Positions 47,873 through 61,300 of a DNA stretch of 64,000 nt are shown here, in pieces. This DNA is from Dentipellis sp. KUC8613 (Eukaryota > Basidiomycota > Agaricomycetes > Russulales > Hericiaceae). How positions within the stretch are numbered: position 1 is the stretch's first letter; the number at the start of each line of letters is the position of its first letter. The stretch is taken from positions 2,533,929-2,597,928 of the forward strand of contig NSJX01000001.1 in the NCBI GenBank assembly GCA_002286715.1. The letters are read 5' to 3'. Made by a program: the position numbers and the translations under genes. Below the pieces are notes generated by a model. That model ran no database searches. It saw nothing but the letters and a program-made list of their open reading frames with translations, and was not told the origin of the DNA.

Positions 47873-50241
47873 TCATCCTGACACGGCAGGGTATGCGCGT
47901 ACCCACAGACCGCCCTGGATGCCACCTCCTGAGTCACTGGTCCCTCCAACATGATGCAGACGCACCTTTACAAACATTGTTACCGAGCTGGCCGGGAATA
48001 CTTGTTCAATCCCTTTCCTACCCTTTGCACCCGTCCACTCCGAAGGTGGTAGTGAGGCAGAAGGTTGCGCGTCATGAGCCAGCTCGAACCTTTCGAACTT
48101 CTGCAGCAGGCGCACGAGGAAGAAGGACATCTCGTTATAGGCGAAGTTCTGTCCTAGACACTACAATCGTGGTATTACAGTATTAGCACACATTGAACAT
48201 CTTCGATACGGAGAGTTAGATAGACGTACAATGCGCGGTCCTGCATGGAACGGGATGAACATGAACGGATTTGAGACAAGGTGCCTCACGCAGTCAGGGT
48301 CAAGCCAACGTTCAGGACGGAATGTGTCCGCATCAGGCCCCCACAAGTCCTTACGCCGCTGGATGAGTAGCAGGCTGTATAAGATCTGCGTCCCAGGTGG
48401 TACATAGTATTTCGGGGAATCCGCCGATGCGGGGAAAACGTGTGGTATGCTGTCGGAGAGGCGGAGGTTCATCGGGACTGGTGGGAAGAGACGCATTGTT
48501 TCGTTGAGGACCGCACGTACTTAACGCCAAGTCAGTTATCAATGACTTGGGAGGGAGAGAGAAATTCTCACAGTACTTGAGGCCACGCATCGTCTCGAGA
48601 CTCGGCATCCCGTTGTCGCCGTATTCGTTAATAATCTCCTGACGAAGTCGCATCATAACGTCGGGATGTAAACACAGGAAGTAAACTACAAAGGTCAGTG
48701 TGGTAGAAGTCTGGTTTATCGAAACGCGTGAGTGGGTCGCCTGTTGATTCTAGCCTGACTCACGGTATCGCGTCCGGCAAGCAACATATTGAGGACCTGG
48801 AACCTGATAGACTCCGCATCTGGGAACAGTCTTCAGTATACAAAGTTTGGAACTAGATGCCAGACAGACCGTCGAGGCTAGTAACAAGGTGGTCGAGGAA
48901 CGTGTGGTCCTCGTCCTTTTTCCCGTCTTTCCCGCCCTTGGCCTTCTCATTCAGCGCTCGGTCTACCAAAGGACGGAGCCAGGCCTGAATGATAGCATTT
49001 CCTTTCCTGGTCTTATCCGAGAACATCTCAAACAACGGCCAATTATTTCCGATCCGAGTACGACGAGTGAGTTGTACCTGCACAGCCTAGGATAGCGAGA
49101 TATTGTATGGTCAAACTGACGCAGGAAAGTTCAAAGAAGACTCGCACCTCAAATGCCCAGGCAAATGTCCCGAATTCATCATCTATAGAACTACCTTTCG
49201 GACCCATCTTTGCAAGGCCCGCTATTGGGAGTGCACCGTGCAAACTGTTTACACAGCTGCCAAACAGAAAATCCGTCGCTGCATCGAGTGCAAACCTTCC
49301 GAGTAAATCTTGCATGTCAAAGGCGCCTCCTTTCGTTGCGTGCTGGGACATGACATCAAGTGCTGTCGTTCCGTAGCTATCGAAGAGATTGAGATCGGAG
49401 ATACGATCTCTCGCGAACCAGGGACGCGCTATGGTGCGATGCTAGAAGACTTGTCAGGAAGTATTTAGTCAAAGGCTGGGAATGCGGATGGTGCTCACGA
49501 CGCGCCACTCTTCCTTATCTCTATTGCGAAGCCATGAGCTCACTCTCCAACTCAAGGTAAAAGACGAGCTGACCTGTTGAATATTCCATTTCCAAGGAAG
49601 CTCTCGCTGCAGCATCAGAGAGTGAGATGAAACTATAAGTGAGCGGTCATGGCACGTACGCGCGCTCCTGCTGGTAGTACCCTTTGTGAAACCATTCGAA
49701 TCCAGGTCCGGTGAGCATGTATTTCACGTTTGCTTCGTCAATCGTAAAAATCTGTCGAGACGTCAGCCGCTCGAAACGCCAGGTAATCAATTAAGTTATC
49801 CGCGCACTAGATCTGACCAAAGAATTCGCAAGTTGAGCGTCTTGCAGTTGTATTCCGAGAAGAGGTCCGAAACAAATTGCATAGGGTAGTCGTGGTGGGC
49901 CTGTTTGACAAGGTTCATAACGATGTCGAGGTTTCCGGGCCAGTTTCCACGGACACAAGGAATCGTGACAGCCCCAAGTCGCTCTTGAAATCGCTGCGTC
50001 ATCGAAATAATAATATTCAAGCCAGAGCTCACATACCAGCATTTTTCTTATTCACGTAGGATTCATATAGGCTGCGGAGGAAGATTGAAAGGGGCATGGC
50101 AGAAAGATGTAGAATCGCATAGCCTGCAGCACTCAGTTTGTACGGGATCAAGAAGAGCACAGATGACACGATGACTTGTGGGACTACGATGCTTCTGGTA
50201 ATCTCCGAGATGAATCGAAGGCGATAATGACGAGGATGCAT
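47873..50241 (-). CDS. cytochrome P450, CYP63/CYP52-like, tandem copy 1
   Basis: ATG at 50241: MHPRHYRLRFISEITRSIVV, a membrane anchor. Exons give VRGNWPGNLDIVMNLV, IFTIDEANVKYMLTGPGFEW, FLGNGIFN, HRTIARPWFARDRI, FDMQDLLGRFALDAATDFLF, FLDHLVTSLDG, the I-helix LLAGRDT joined to TSTTLTFVVY (AGRDTT type), ExxR in NETMRLFPPVP, RPERWLDPD, and the heme loop FHAGPRI joined over an intron to CLGQNFAYNEMSF. The C-terminus is GGLWVRAYPAVSG with TGA at 47873-47875. AGRDTT together with FHAGPRICLGQ-FA-NE is the pattern of CYP63 and CYP52, fungal alkane, fatty-acid and xenobiotic hydroxylases; the function here is inferred. All exons are open. Confidence 0.87.
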
Positions 50242-50949
50242 CGCAGAGGCCCTTGGGCAATGCAAAAATCAATCGCGGAAGCAGGACGGAAGCATAATTA
50301 CTCACCGTCGTCTCAGCTACCAATGAGTTGCTTCGGTATGGTGCTTGTGAGTTATCGAGTAGACAGAAGCTATGTTAGCTGCGATGCACTGCGAAAGCAG
50401 TTGGGAGAATGCTAGTGTAGTTGTCTGCTGAATATATGACCTAAAGCTGCGGAGATTGGTTTGAGTGGCTTCAAGTGAAAGCACATGGAGGAATCAAGGC
50501 AGCGAACGAAGGTACTTGAACTCTCACCTAGACGCCCTTCGCGCACACCAACTGTCATTGACTAATAATAGGTTCACATGTCCATGGCCACGCGCCCTGC
50601 AGGAACGATGTACCGCCAGCTCCTCTCGAAATCGTCTCCAGGACCATTCCAAGATTTTGCGGAATCTTGACAAACTTGTCAAGAAGAGTGCTACTAGCAT
50701 AGGAACGATAAAACAAAGCAAGCTGATTTCGAGATTTCAAGGAATGAACCTCAGGCTGAGCAGTCCGAGCGATGAGATCAAAAACGAACGTTGGACGTAG
50801 AAGCATTTTCCGGCTGAAGGCGTTATTGTCCATAAATGTAAAGCTAGTCGCAGGGCTGGAATGTGTCATGAGTTCAGCAGCTATAATAAACATGACAGCG
50901 TGGCGCGAGTCAACACATGGCTTATGACACAGGTCGGCAGAAACTCACC

Positions 50950-51600
50950 TACACTGAAGGTAAGCCGCCGAGTCCATTGATCGAAGGCGTAGCTCATCCG
51001 TCTACCGCGCCTGTGCCCGACCACCGGTTTGACAAACTCGTTGTGTGTCTTCGATCGCCGCGGCCCTGCGCCATCTTCGCTACTTGTACCCGCCCGCTGC
51101 CTTAGCTTGCCTTGTATACCATGAAGCGCGGCTCCTCAGTGTCACACCTTCTTCAATGTCCATGTACACTGGCCATTCCCGACACGACCAGCAGCGCTAC
51201 ACTCGCGGAAAAACAAAGTCATCTCTGGGCCCCTTCTGCCCAGCCTTCAGGTCGGGCTGGGATGCATCAGTGAGCCATTCTTGGTGATAATAGCCGATTG
51301 CGAGCGCTGACCTTGACCGGCGTCTCCAGTCTCCGTGCTCTCTCTAGTCTCTATTAAACCAATCTTTGATGGTCTTCAGCTCAGCGCTTCAACAGTCAGA
51401 CAAAGATGGAACACCCTATCCTTCATCTGCAGCGTCTCGGCAAGTGCGACAAGGAATACGAAACAAGTTCGATAAACATCCAAAGAATACGTGAGAGAAT
51501 CTGTTATGCGAGGAAATCTGAGTCTGGGAGATGAAAGGAGTAACGCACGAAGATTCCAATGTCGGCCCCTGTGGGTGACAAAGTACAGATTATTCGGTCC
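50950..51600 (-). pseudogene. degenerate 3' fragment of the HAM1-like gene
   Basis: By eye this aligns to the 3' part of the intact gene (54866-55560): TGCGAGCGCTGA (51300 vs 55258), GATGGTCTTCAGC (51369 vs 55319), and GATTCCAATGTCGGCCCCTG (51552 vs 55525) match in order at a constant offset. Many indels destroy the frame. It was carried along when the adjacent P450 was tandemly duplicated, and it marks the duplication's far end inside the HAM1-like gene. Confidence 0.75.
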
Positions 51601-51817
51601 CTATCCGAGCGTGTCCTGGCAGTGACGGAGCGAGGCAGTGAACACTATGCTGGAGGGACAGAGACAAATAGTCTGCAGCCATGAGGACATAGCTCTTCAA
51701 GATACGGATATCAGTCAGATTCTTAGCATTACATTAGTGCTCAATTGCTGTATTGCAACCGACTGTTCGTGTTCATGATAAAGGAGATGATCTCTTTGGC
51801 AGGCACTTCAACTGTTC

Positions 51818-54181
51818 TTATTCTGACGTTGCCGGGAATGCGCGCACCCACAGACCACCCTGAAGGTTGTCCTGGCGTGAGTAGCTGTCACGATCAACAC
51901 GACCTTACAGACGGACCTTTACAAACACTGTCACCGAACTGGCTGGGAATACTTGTTCAATCCCCTTCCTACCCTTTGCACCCTTCCATTCCGAAGGCGG
52001 TAGAGAGGCCGAAGGTTGCGCGTCGCGGGCCAGCTCGAACCTTTCGAACTTCTGCAGCAGGCGCACGAGGAAGAAGGACATCTCGTTATAGGCGAAGTTC
52101 TGCCCTAGACACTACAATTGCGACTATCGCATGAGCAAATATTACCAGCGTCGATACGGGAAAACGATGGACATACGATGCGCGGCCCTGCATGGAATGG
52201 GACAAACATAAACGGATTTGCGACGAGGTGCTTTACGCAGTCTGGGTCCAACCAGCGCTCAGGACGGAATGCATCGGCATCAGCACCCCAGAGATCTTGC
52301 CGTCGCTGGATGAGCAGCGTGTTGTATAATATCTGGGTCCCGGGAGGGACATAATATTTCGGAGTATTCTCTGACGCGGGAAAGACGTGGGATGTACTAT
52401 CGGAGAGGCGAATGTTCATCGGGACGGCTGGGAAGAGACGTAGCGTCTCATTTAGCACAGCACGCACTAGGTGCGACTCCAGTCAGCCCTGAGGTTTTTG
52501 GACAGATTACTGTTGCTCACGGTATTTCAGACCACGCATCGTTTCAAGAGTCGGTTTTCCGCTGTCCCCATACTCCTCGAGAATCTCTTGACGAAGTCGC
52601 AGCGTCACATGGGGATGCAGGGACAGGAAGTACACTACAAACGTCAGCGTAGTCGAAGTCTGTTATTGAAGTATCAGCCAGTCCCTCGGACGAACGCTGT
52701 ATCTCACTCACAGTATCGCGCCCGGCAAGCAGCATATTAAGGACTTGGAACCTGATGGACTCCGCATCTCCAGGCGTTCTTTAGCATGCTAGGCATACGG
52801 ACCAGATACAAGACCAACCGTCGAGGCTTGCAACAAGATGGTCCAGGAAGGTATGATCCTCATCCTTCTTCCCGTCCGTCCTGCCCTTAGCCTTCTCTTC
52901 CAGTGCACGGTCGACCAGAGGACCAAGCCAGCCGTGAATAATCGCATTGCCCTTATTCATTTTGTTCGTGAACATCTCGAATAACGGCCAATTATTTCCG
53001 ATCCGAGTACGGCGAGCGAGTTGTACTTGCACGTCCTGAGATACTGAGGCATTAGATGACCAAGCTGCTGTAGAATAAATGATGCAGGACCCGCACCTCA
53101 AAGGCCCATGCAAATGTGCCAAACTCATCATCTATAGAACTCCCTTTCGGCCCCATTTTCGCGTGACCAGCAACAGGAAGCGCGCCGTGCAAACTGTCCA
53201 CACAGCTACCGAATAGAAATTCCGTCGCCGCATCGAGGGCAAACCGTCCGAGTAGGTCCTGCATGTCAAAAGCGCGTCCTTCCGTAGCGTGATTGGACAT
53301 AATATGAAGGGCTGTGTTTCCGTGGCGGTCGAAGAGGTTGAAGTCGGAGATGCGATCTCTCGCGAACCAGGGGCGCGCTATGGTGCGGTGCTGGAACACT
53401 TGTCACGAAAAAGTCAGGCGCCCAGTTTGAGGACTGCTCACGACGTGCCATTCTTCTTTATCTCTGTTACAATTCATCAATTCGCCTTCGAAACCATAGG
53501 AATGGCATCCTCTTACCTGTTGAATATTCCATTACCGAGGAAGCTCTCACTGCACCATCAGGAAGTGAGATAGCATAAAAATATAGAATTCAGCGACACG
53601 TACGCGCGCTCCTGCCAGTAGTATCCCTTGTGGAACCACTCAAAGCCAGGTCCAGTGAGCATGTATTTCACATTCGCCTCGTCAATCGTAAAAATCTGTC
53701 AAGGCATCAGTCGCTCGAAACATGACGAGGCAATCAGATTGTGAACGCACTAGATCAGACCAGAGAATTCGCATATTCAGCGTCTTGCAACGATATTCTG
53801 CGAAGAGCTCGGAGACAAATTGCATAGGGTAGTCATGGTGAAGTGCTTTGACGAGGTTCACGGCGATGTCAAGATTCCCCGGCCATTTCCCGCGAACGCA
53901 AGGTACCGTGACGGCCCCGAGCCGGTCTGTGCATCGTCCTGTCAATACACCCACAGGCACGTGTGCAATTACGTACCAGCGTTCCTCTTGTTCGAGAATG
54001 ATTCGTACAAGTTGCGGAGGAAGATCGATAGGGGTACCACGGCAAGGCGCAGTATTGCATGACCTGCAGTACTGGGTATGTGCGAGGTCCAGAGAAGCGC
54101 GAATGAGAAGACGAGTTGGGGGACCACGATGGTTCTAGTGAGATCCAAAAGGAAGCGAAGGCGATAGTGACGAGGATGCAT
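51818..54181 (-). CDS. cytochrome P450, CYP63/CYP52-like, tandem copy 2
   Basis: ATG at 54181: MHPRHYRLRFLLDLTRTIVV. The same exon structure as the copy at 47.9-50.2 kb gives VRGKWPGNLDIAVNLV, IFTIDEANVKYMLTGPGFEW, HRTIARPWFARDRI, FDMQDLLGRFALDAATEFLF, FLDHLVASLDG, LLAGRDT plus TSTTLTFVVY, NETLRLFPAVP, RPERWLDPD and the heme loop FHAGPRI plus CLGQNFAYNEMSF. TAA is at 51818-51820 after GGLWVRAFPATSE. All hallmark residues are present and every exon is open. Since unit 2 abuts the intact HAM1-like gene, this is the ancestral position and the copy at 47.9 kb the derived one, though both look functional. Confidence 0.87.
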
Positions 54182-54865
54182 TGCGGAAGCTCTTGAGCTC
54201 AAACGGTCACTTATTCTCGTCTTGACTTTGGATTCTTGTTGACGCCGCACCTGTTGGTTGTCCAAGTCGGTTGTTAGCCATGAAAAGGAAGGAGCAGATT
54301 CGAGCAGAACCGATTAAGCACCTTGGGTCTGATCAACAACCCTCGGGCGTGCGATGAGGCGTAGATGGTTGCGATGGGAAAGTGTGCGGGGCGAGCGAGG
54401 CCACATGTGAAGATACTTGAACTCCCACCCGATGCTCCTTGCGCATGCTTCCTATCGTCCGAGGCAATAAGGTCAGCTGCTCATGGCCATGCGCCAAGCA
54501 ATACAACATGAGATCGGTTCTTCTCGATAGCAATGTACGTCATCGGCGCACAAAACCATTCTGTCACCGCGAAATCTCAACAAACCCGTGAAACGGAACA
54601 TGGTCACGGGAACTGTCGAATTTGACAAGCTTATCGCAAGCCAAATGGCCCTCAGAATTGACGAGATAAACCACAGCCTGAACATTATGCAGGTGTCTTC
54701 GGCTTGGAGGCATTATTATTTATATATGTAATGGTGGCTGCAAGATTGGAAGACGTCTCGCGATCAATGGCTGTCGGAATGTTGGCGGCTTCACACGAAT
54801 CAACGGGCACGATCTGATACAAGTCGGCGAAAACACATACTTTGTCTGTGCTGCCTTAGAGTGCG
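54182..54865. other. P450 upstream flank, duplicated
   Basis: No gene. It matches the flank 50242-50900 of the other P450 copy imperfectly, for example around 50640-50760 and 54560-54680. Confidence 0.5.
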
Positions 54866-57698
54866 TCACAAATCGAAGGCATCGCTCTTCCAACCCTTAC
54901 GCCTACGTTCGACCTGCTCTCGCGCCGCCCACCGATCTTGCAGACTCGTTACCTGCCCCTTCACCTGACCGACGCCCTCCATCGCGCCCCGCGCCACCTT
55001 CGCCGCTCTGCCCACCCGCTGCTCCAGCTCATCTTGTATTCCGCCAAGCGCAGCTCCCAACAACGGCGTAGACTCTTCGCCTTCTTCGTCCACGCCGTAT
55101 GGGCCAGCTGTGCCTGCCACGACCTGCGGCGCCACGCCCACCGCCAAAACGGTCTCACCGTCGCGCGCCGCCTGCCCAGCCTCCAGATCGGGCTCGGGTG
55201 CAGTGGTGCGCACTATCCCCTTGAACGATAAGTCGGTCTTGGTAGTAGTGGGCAGCTGCGAGCGCTGATCTGGACTGATGTCCTCGGTCTCCGTACTCCC
55301 TCCATTAGATGAAGCGGCGATGGTCTCCAGCGCAGCGCCCCAGTAGTGCGACAGGGATGGAGAGGGCTGTCTTTCGGCCGCGGCGTCTTTGCGAGCGCGG
55401 CGTCTGATACGCGCAAGACCGGAACCAAGCGTCTCCAGGCCGGTTCGGATACGCGCCTTCAAGATGCGCGAAAGGATGTACCATGCAAAGAAGCCGGCGA
55501 AAGGTTGAATGAGTAGCGCGTTGAGAATCCAATGTCGGCTCCTGTTGATAGCGAAGTGCAGACCAGGGATGTCGACGGAGACGTCGTGCACGTAGAACAA
55601 ATTCTTCTGTCCATCTTCGTCGGCGTCGTCCTCAGTATCGTCGTCAGTGGCCATTTCCAGATCTATGTCCACCTTGAGCCCTTCTCCGACAGCACCTGTC
55701 CCACCTACAGAAAGATCGAGAAGACCGCGATCTTCGTATCCGAGCAGCCTTTTGAAAAGGAAATGATATCCGATTCCCAAAACCGAGGCCCGTATGCCGT
55801 CAAGGTGAATCCGAATACGATTGGAAGCCGCCGCGGCGTATTCCGCGGGTCCATGCCGTGGTTGTACGGTATCGATCTCAAATTCGCTGAGATTTTGCAC
55901 GCGCAGGTGGTCCGGCATCAGCGAAGTCGACGCGGAGGCAGGAGTAAGAAGGGCAGACGCGATGGCGACGTCGACAGTGTTGTTCCTGTACTCTATTCGT
56001 GGGAGCGGGACTGCCTTTACGAGTCGAAGCAAACGGGGAAGGAGGAATGCGATAAGCGAACGTTCTATTTCTCCACGTCGACGCATGACGAGAGAAGCGG
56101 CGTCAGACATGATAGTCACCCCAAGATCTTCTAAGCTGAGCCTGAGCTCGTCTATTGCTTTAATGAGAATCTGAGTTGATGGGTCCGCAGCAAGAGCGTT
56201 CACGAAAAGCTTGACTTCCTCAAACAGTGTCTTCAGGTCGGTGACGAATTCGGAATGCGCCTCATCAGAGAATAGTGCTTGACCGCGATCGTAGAGCTGT
56301 TCCAGAGATCTTGAACTGTGTCGGGACATCACATAGGAAGGATCATTCAGCGCACGGTCTAACCATGCGCCGATGTCGCGTAGATAGCCATGTATGTCCG
56401 TTTCGCCAGATATTGGGACGTTGATCAAGTCGATAAGGGTCCGATGAAAGGCGTGGAGGATGGGCTCGAGAGGATGGCCTGAAGCGAAGCGAGGAAGTAG
56501 AGCCTTAAGGTGAGACAGAGTCTCCGCTAGACCCGCGTCGACGTGTATAGTGGCGTCGAATTCGACCTTCGTTTCGTCGTTCGATACGGAGCGAGCAGAC
56601 ATTTGGAGCTTCTCTGCGTGTTTGCGCACAAGGCCCACGATGGTTTGTATCGCTCGTCGATGTTCCGGGTCCCTGTGTGCGGCAGCAACCAACTTCGAGA
56701 TCACCAGCAATAGAAATCAGCAATAATGATGGCACTAAAAGCACCAATGCACCCACTTCTTGAATTCGGGCTAACGTAGTATCCTTCAGCTTCACTGAGG
56801 TTTCTACATTCAACTCTACAAATTGTTCTTTCTTCTCGTTAACTGCCTGTGCAATCTCTTGTTTAGCATCATCAACCCGGTCTTGCACTGCTTGGAGCGA
56901 TATATCGCCTGATCGAGCGAACGACTCGACTTCTTTGGCAGTTGTCTCCACTTGGGAGGCCGCAGACTCGACCTCAAGAGCCAAGAATGCTGCCAGTTCT
57001 TCTACTGTAAACAAGATGTCTGACAACATCATTCGGAAGGCAGTCGACGTGATTAACAGCCAGCTAAGCTGTTTCGTGGCCGCGAGAACCTCCAGTGCGT
57101 CACTGGCCGCCTCCTCGAGGTTTGGCAAATGGACAGGGGCATCTACAAGCACAAAAGTAAGCGGCTGAGCATGAGATAGCCCATAGGAACTCACCTGATG
57201 CATCGACGCGCGAAGTGCCGACAGACACGTCAGCCCTGACTGGTGTCTTTTCGAGATTCACCTTTGAAGCTTCATGGAGCAGGTGCTGCACACGGTCGTC
57301 GTCTAAGGTCGATCCTCAGCAGAATTAATAACGTGAGATCAACAAGCTTGCTCACTATTCTTCTCCAGTCCCACGCGTAAGACGGCCTCCGTGGCTCCAC
57401 GAACGGCGTACACGAGACGCCGCAGCGAATCAACCTGTGATTTCGACAGCTTGCCTAGGCCTTCAAAACCTTCCTGTAGAAGCGGAGAAGTCAAAGCATG
57501 TTGCAAAAGTACGTTTATCTGGTCTTGGCTGGGGTATTTTCCTGCATTGAAGGCTGCAAGAATATCGGCTATTCTATCCGAGGAGAATGGTGGTACTAAA
57601 TCTGCTTCCGAAGAATGAGGTCGCGTCTGAGAGAGAAGGGGCTCCCGCTCCCGCTCGGGGATGGACACATCCCGACGGAAAGAAAACAAACCACCCAT
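54866..57698 (-). CDS. HAM1-like domain protein
   Basis: Start ATG at 57698 (MGGLFSFRRD), then small exons with ILAAFNAGKYPSQDQINVLL and GLGKLSKSQVDSLRRLVYAV. A helical region follows (EEAASDALEVLAATKQLSWL, QDRVDDAKQEIAQAVNEKKE). A long final exon (614-residue ORF from 56710) covers the N-terminal-type helical domain and then a beta-rich region with PLPRIEYRNNTVDVAIASAL, RIRIHLDGIRASVLGIGYHF, FYVHDVSVDIPGLHFAINRS and LLIQPFAGFFAWYILSRIL. The C-terminal tail is acidic and polar (TEDDADEDG, GEESTPLLG, WKSDAFDL). The order fits the fungal HAM1-like N- and C-terminal domain family. The role is poorly known; links to hyphal fusion and lipid-binding folds are by name and fold only. A broken copy of its 3' end lies at 51 kb. 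Confidence 0.75.
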
Positions 57699-58365
57699 GA
57701 GAATACAGAAACAGAGTTTCCGCGGCACCGAGGTGAAGCTTCGCCACGAAATGAGGCCAACGTCGCGTTTGAGGCCGTCGCGTCTTGTCGGGGATGGTGG
57801 GTGGGATAGACACTAACCCGGAATGACAGCGCGAGATGTGAGACAAAGATTTAATAGTCTGCTACAATGGACTTGGCTCATCGAAATAGATTCGAATGGA
57901 GCTGGAGATGGAGGACGCGGGGAAAGTCGTTGAGTCCAAGTCGAAGCTCGCCGCTGTCGGTGCGGGATCGTCCGGTGATTTCGACCGGCGCTCGGAGGAG
58001 GCCGACCTTGGCTCGCATTCCTATCTACTAGTCGCAATAATGTAACCGAACTTCAACTTGAAGTTCGGTGTCGTTGCCCTGGCTCTGTCACACTGATACA
58101 CTTTTTGGGAACGAAAACCGCGCGGAAATGAAGCCAGCCGCATGTTTGGAAGTTCCCTCGGTGTCATCGACGTATTTTACGCACTGACAAGCGGTGAATT
58201 ACATAGACCGAGTGTGGTACGACGGCGAACTGTATTGGTCTTCTATTTCAAGTAACGCTACTGATCGTTTGGACACATAGCTTCATAGACGCTGAAAAAC
58301 GTGGATTACATGAGGCCCCAACGCGTTAGCCTCTGCCCCACCTCTTCGCTTGTCCACCTCAACCA
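57699..58365. other. divergent intergenic region
   Basis: Lies between the HAM1-like gene (-) and the DUF4470-MYND gene (+) and probably carries both promoters. No supported gene. Confidence 0.5.
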
Positions 58366-61300
58366 ATGGCCCACCCGCTATTCTATCTTGGTGTCTGTTA
58401 CTTTTATCCGTTTGGAAACACTTCGGCAACATGCTTGACTCGAGATCTACCTCCCGAGACATCTGCAGCGGTGCTCCTGCTAGGATGCGGTGATCCCCGT
58501 AATATTCTGTTCACAATATTCTGTGAGCCAAAGGAAGGTATGTGTCACAGCTCACAGACGGCTCTCCTCCGACTCATTTAGATCCTATTTCTTACAGCAC
58601 ATCGCGTTCTTGACTTCACTTGTTGTGATATAGATCCCGCTATCTTAGGTGCGCAACAGGAGATTTTCAAACCATGTATATTTTTGCTGACGGAAAACTT
58701 CAGCCCGCAATGTACTCCTTCTTTCGATGATCACTGAACCTCAGCTTGAATTTACTTCAATGTGGAATATCTTCTACGACATGTACTTGGACAAGGAGTC
58801 GCACAGAATCTTAATCGATCAATGCAAGAGGCTCATCGATTGTTCCCAGACTCTTCAAGAATGGCACCAGTCTCCGTACGGCAAGGTTCTCCGGATGTGC
58901 AGCAATTATACGTTGGAAAGGATTCGACACCATTGGAAATTATACAGTGAAATGCATCGCTTGGCTCGGCAGGAGCTTTCAAGGATCTCTCGTTCATTTC
59001 CGCGAGACCGCACCGACCCATCCGACTCGGTCTCATGCTCTTTGGTCTTGTCTGTGACTCGTTCTGCAGGCCCCCTTTTCTCAGCAGCGATCATATCCAC
59101 CAGTGACCACTTTGAACACTACTGGAAAACGGGTATCACGTCAACGTCGGCAAGTGATGTCAAACGTGCAACCATGGTCAATCCCACCTTTGTGTACAGT
59201 CTAGCAGGTGATACATTCTCCGTTCAATATGGGCTGGACCCATTGATATCTTTTCACCTTGCTCCGACATTCACCCATTCGTGTGCAGCCAGCACCGACA
59301 CCGTCGTTGAGGCTGCAAAATCCCAATTTCGTAGCTGGTGTTCGGCAGTGCGCGAGTCATTTTCCACCTCGTCCCCACATTCGCCCGTCATTCGATTTCT
59401 TCTTGGCGAAGCTACCGTAGCTTCTCGAGCACTTCAAGCTTTTCAAAATTCCAAAGCATTCAAAGCTCAGACTCCCGTGGCACCCTGGTCATCGCAGCTA
59501 ATGGAACTTGATCCCGAGGAGTATACACGTCATGGCGCTCCTGCGGCGTTCAATGTCGTTGATACGTCCAATCTGGTCGACCATTTGGGCCTACTCAACG
59601 TACTCGTAACTGCAATACCACTCCTGTCGACACCGTACACTTCCGCTGTTCTATACACCGAGTCTCTGACCGTCTCAGGAGACGATGCGACCAAGGATTT
59701 CAAAGCGCAGCTGTACGGAAATCTGACAACTATCGGCGCAATCATCAACCTGTGCCCAATCGAATACTTGAGCGGGTTCACAGCAAGATGCAACACTCAT
59801 GAAGTGCTCCTCGACAGGATACTTCGTGACGCGTTCACCACAACCCAGCTGCAGAGTCAGTATCATCAAGCTACGACGTGGAAGATACCTTCCTCCGCAG
59901 ACGTGACCGCGACGCGTCGTAATCCCAAAGGGCAGTGTCTTCGGTTTGACCCGGTTCAGCTAGGAGCTGTCTTCTATGACCTTTATGAACTGATGTTCCA
60001 GCACGAAAACACCATGTATCCTCGCTCGGAACTCACTGCAAGAGGTCTGTCTATGTCCAATCTCTTGCATAACACTCGCGAGAGTTTCGTGCTTTTTCTT
60101 CGGCTTGTCCGAGATCGATCAAACATCTCCAGCGAGCAATGGGAATCAACAATGGTCCGATTTCTCAGTATCCGCGAGACCGACAGGTGTCGCTCAAGGC
60201 ACGAACGCCTGCTTCCTCTGGATTTCTTATTCGATTTCGACCTCCGCATGCAATTAGATGTCCATGGCCTTTACAGCTCCGCCCACTTTCACCAGCGCTT
60301 TCCGACCATCGGGTGCTTTGATGGATGGACAACTGTTCCTCCCTTCGTTCAAATCATTCTCTCGGTCCCTCGTCGTAGGATAGGCAAGCTCAAAACAGCC
60401 ATCGAAGTGCTCAAAACTCCGTTACTTCAATGCGATGTGATGTGCCCAGATGAGACATGCCGGGCAAGCTTTACAGCCGTGACAGCTGTTTTTGGCACGA
60501 TACGTCTGACTGGCACGGATGGACAAGGCCGCGGCGTTGTATTTCAAGAAGACCATGAAGGACTTCACGGAAACTCACCGCTTGTGGTATCAATAGTTGT
60601 ACCAAGTGAGCTCCTAGTACGGATCGGGCCCCCGGAGCAAGTGACAATTGGTCTCTCACTGCAAAAGACCCCGATGGCGGCACTTGTTGCCAACAGACCA
60701 GGGTGGTCTCAATCTCCGACCATATATAGCGCAGGGCTGATGGACCGGTCTCAAGTCACGATCTTTCCAAAGCAATCATCACCCATTCCCCACTCGCAGA
60801 ACGTCATCCCCAGTGGACTGCCGGACGGCGAGTCTTCTAGCCAGGATGGAATCGGAACATGCGATCCAGTTGTTGTTACCTTTGACGAGCAGTGTGAACA
60901 GATTGCCTCCCTGACTCTCAGAATCTTGGTTGAAAATAGCACCGTACGAGCGAAATTTCAAGCTGGTTCAAATCCTACTGTTGTTCAAACCTCAGCTTGT
61001 ACGATGCAGATAACTCTCGCAGGCAATGATCAAGATGTCATCTTTCCCTTTCCGATTTCTGGGTCAAAGCATCGAGTCCGTCTAGCCCGAAAATCGTTAT
61101 ATATCGAGGTGAGTTGTACTTGATGGGCCCGCGTGATGCACTTATCTGACTGCCTGTAGATTGTCGTGCCAGTTGCGGGACTCTTTAGAGAAGGCGGCTT
61201 CAAGCTCAACCTGTTTCCAGTTGTACAAGAAGGCTCATCTATCAATCCATGGAACATACATCGTTTGAACTTATTTCGGTCACCTAGGCTGAATCTAAGT

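Larger units (their letters stand above)
47790..51730 (-). repeat. tandem unit 1: CYP63-like P450 plus a HAM1-like 3' fragment
   Basis: Matched by about 51730-55590 at a constant offset of roughly 3.94-3.97 kb. The match covers the sequence after the P450 stop (CATTAGCACTCAACTGCT vs CATTAGTGCTCAATTGCT), the whole P450, its upstream flank, and the last part of the neighbouring HAM1-like gene. Confidence 0.8.

Noticed and set aside
55532..56174. Plus-strand ORFs of 200 and 117 codons
   Set aside because: They lie antisense to the long HAM1-like exon, which has consistent domain content on the minus strand.
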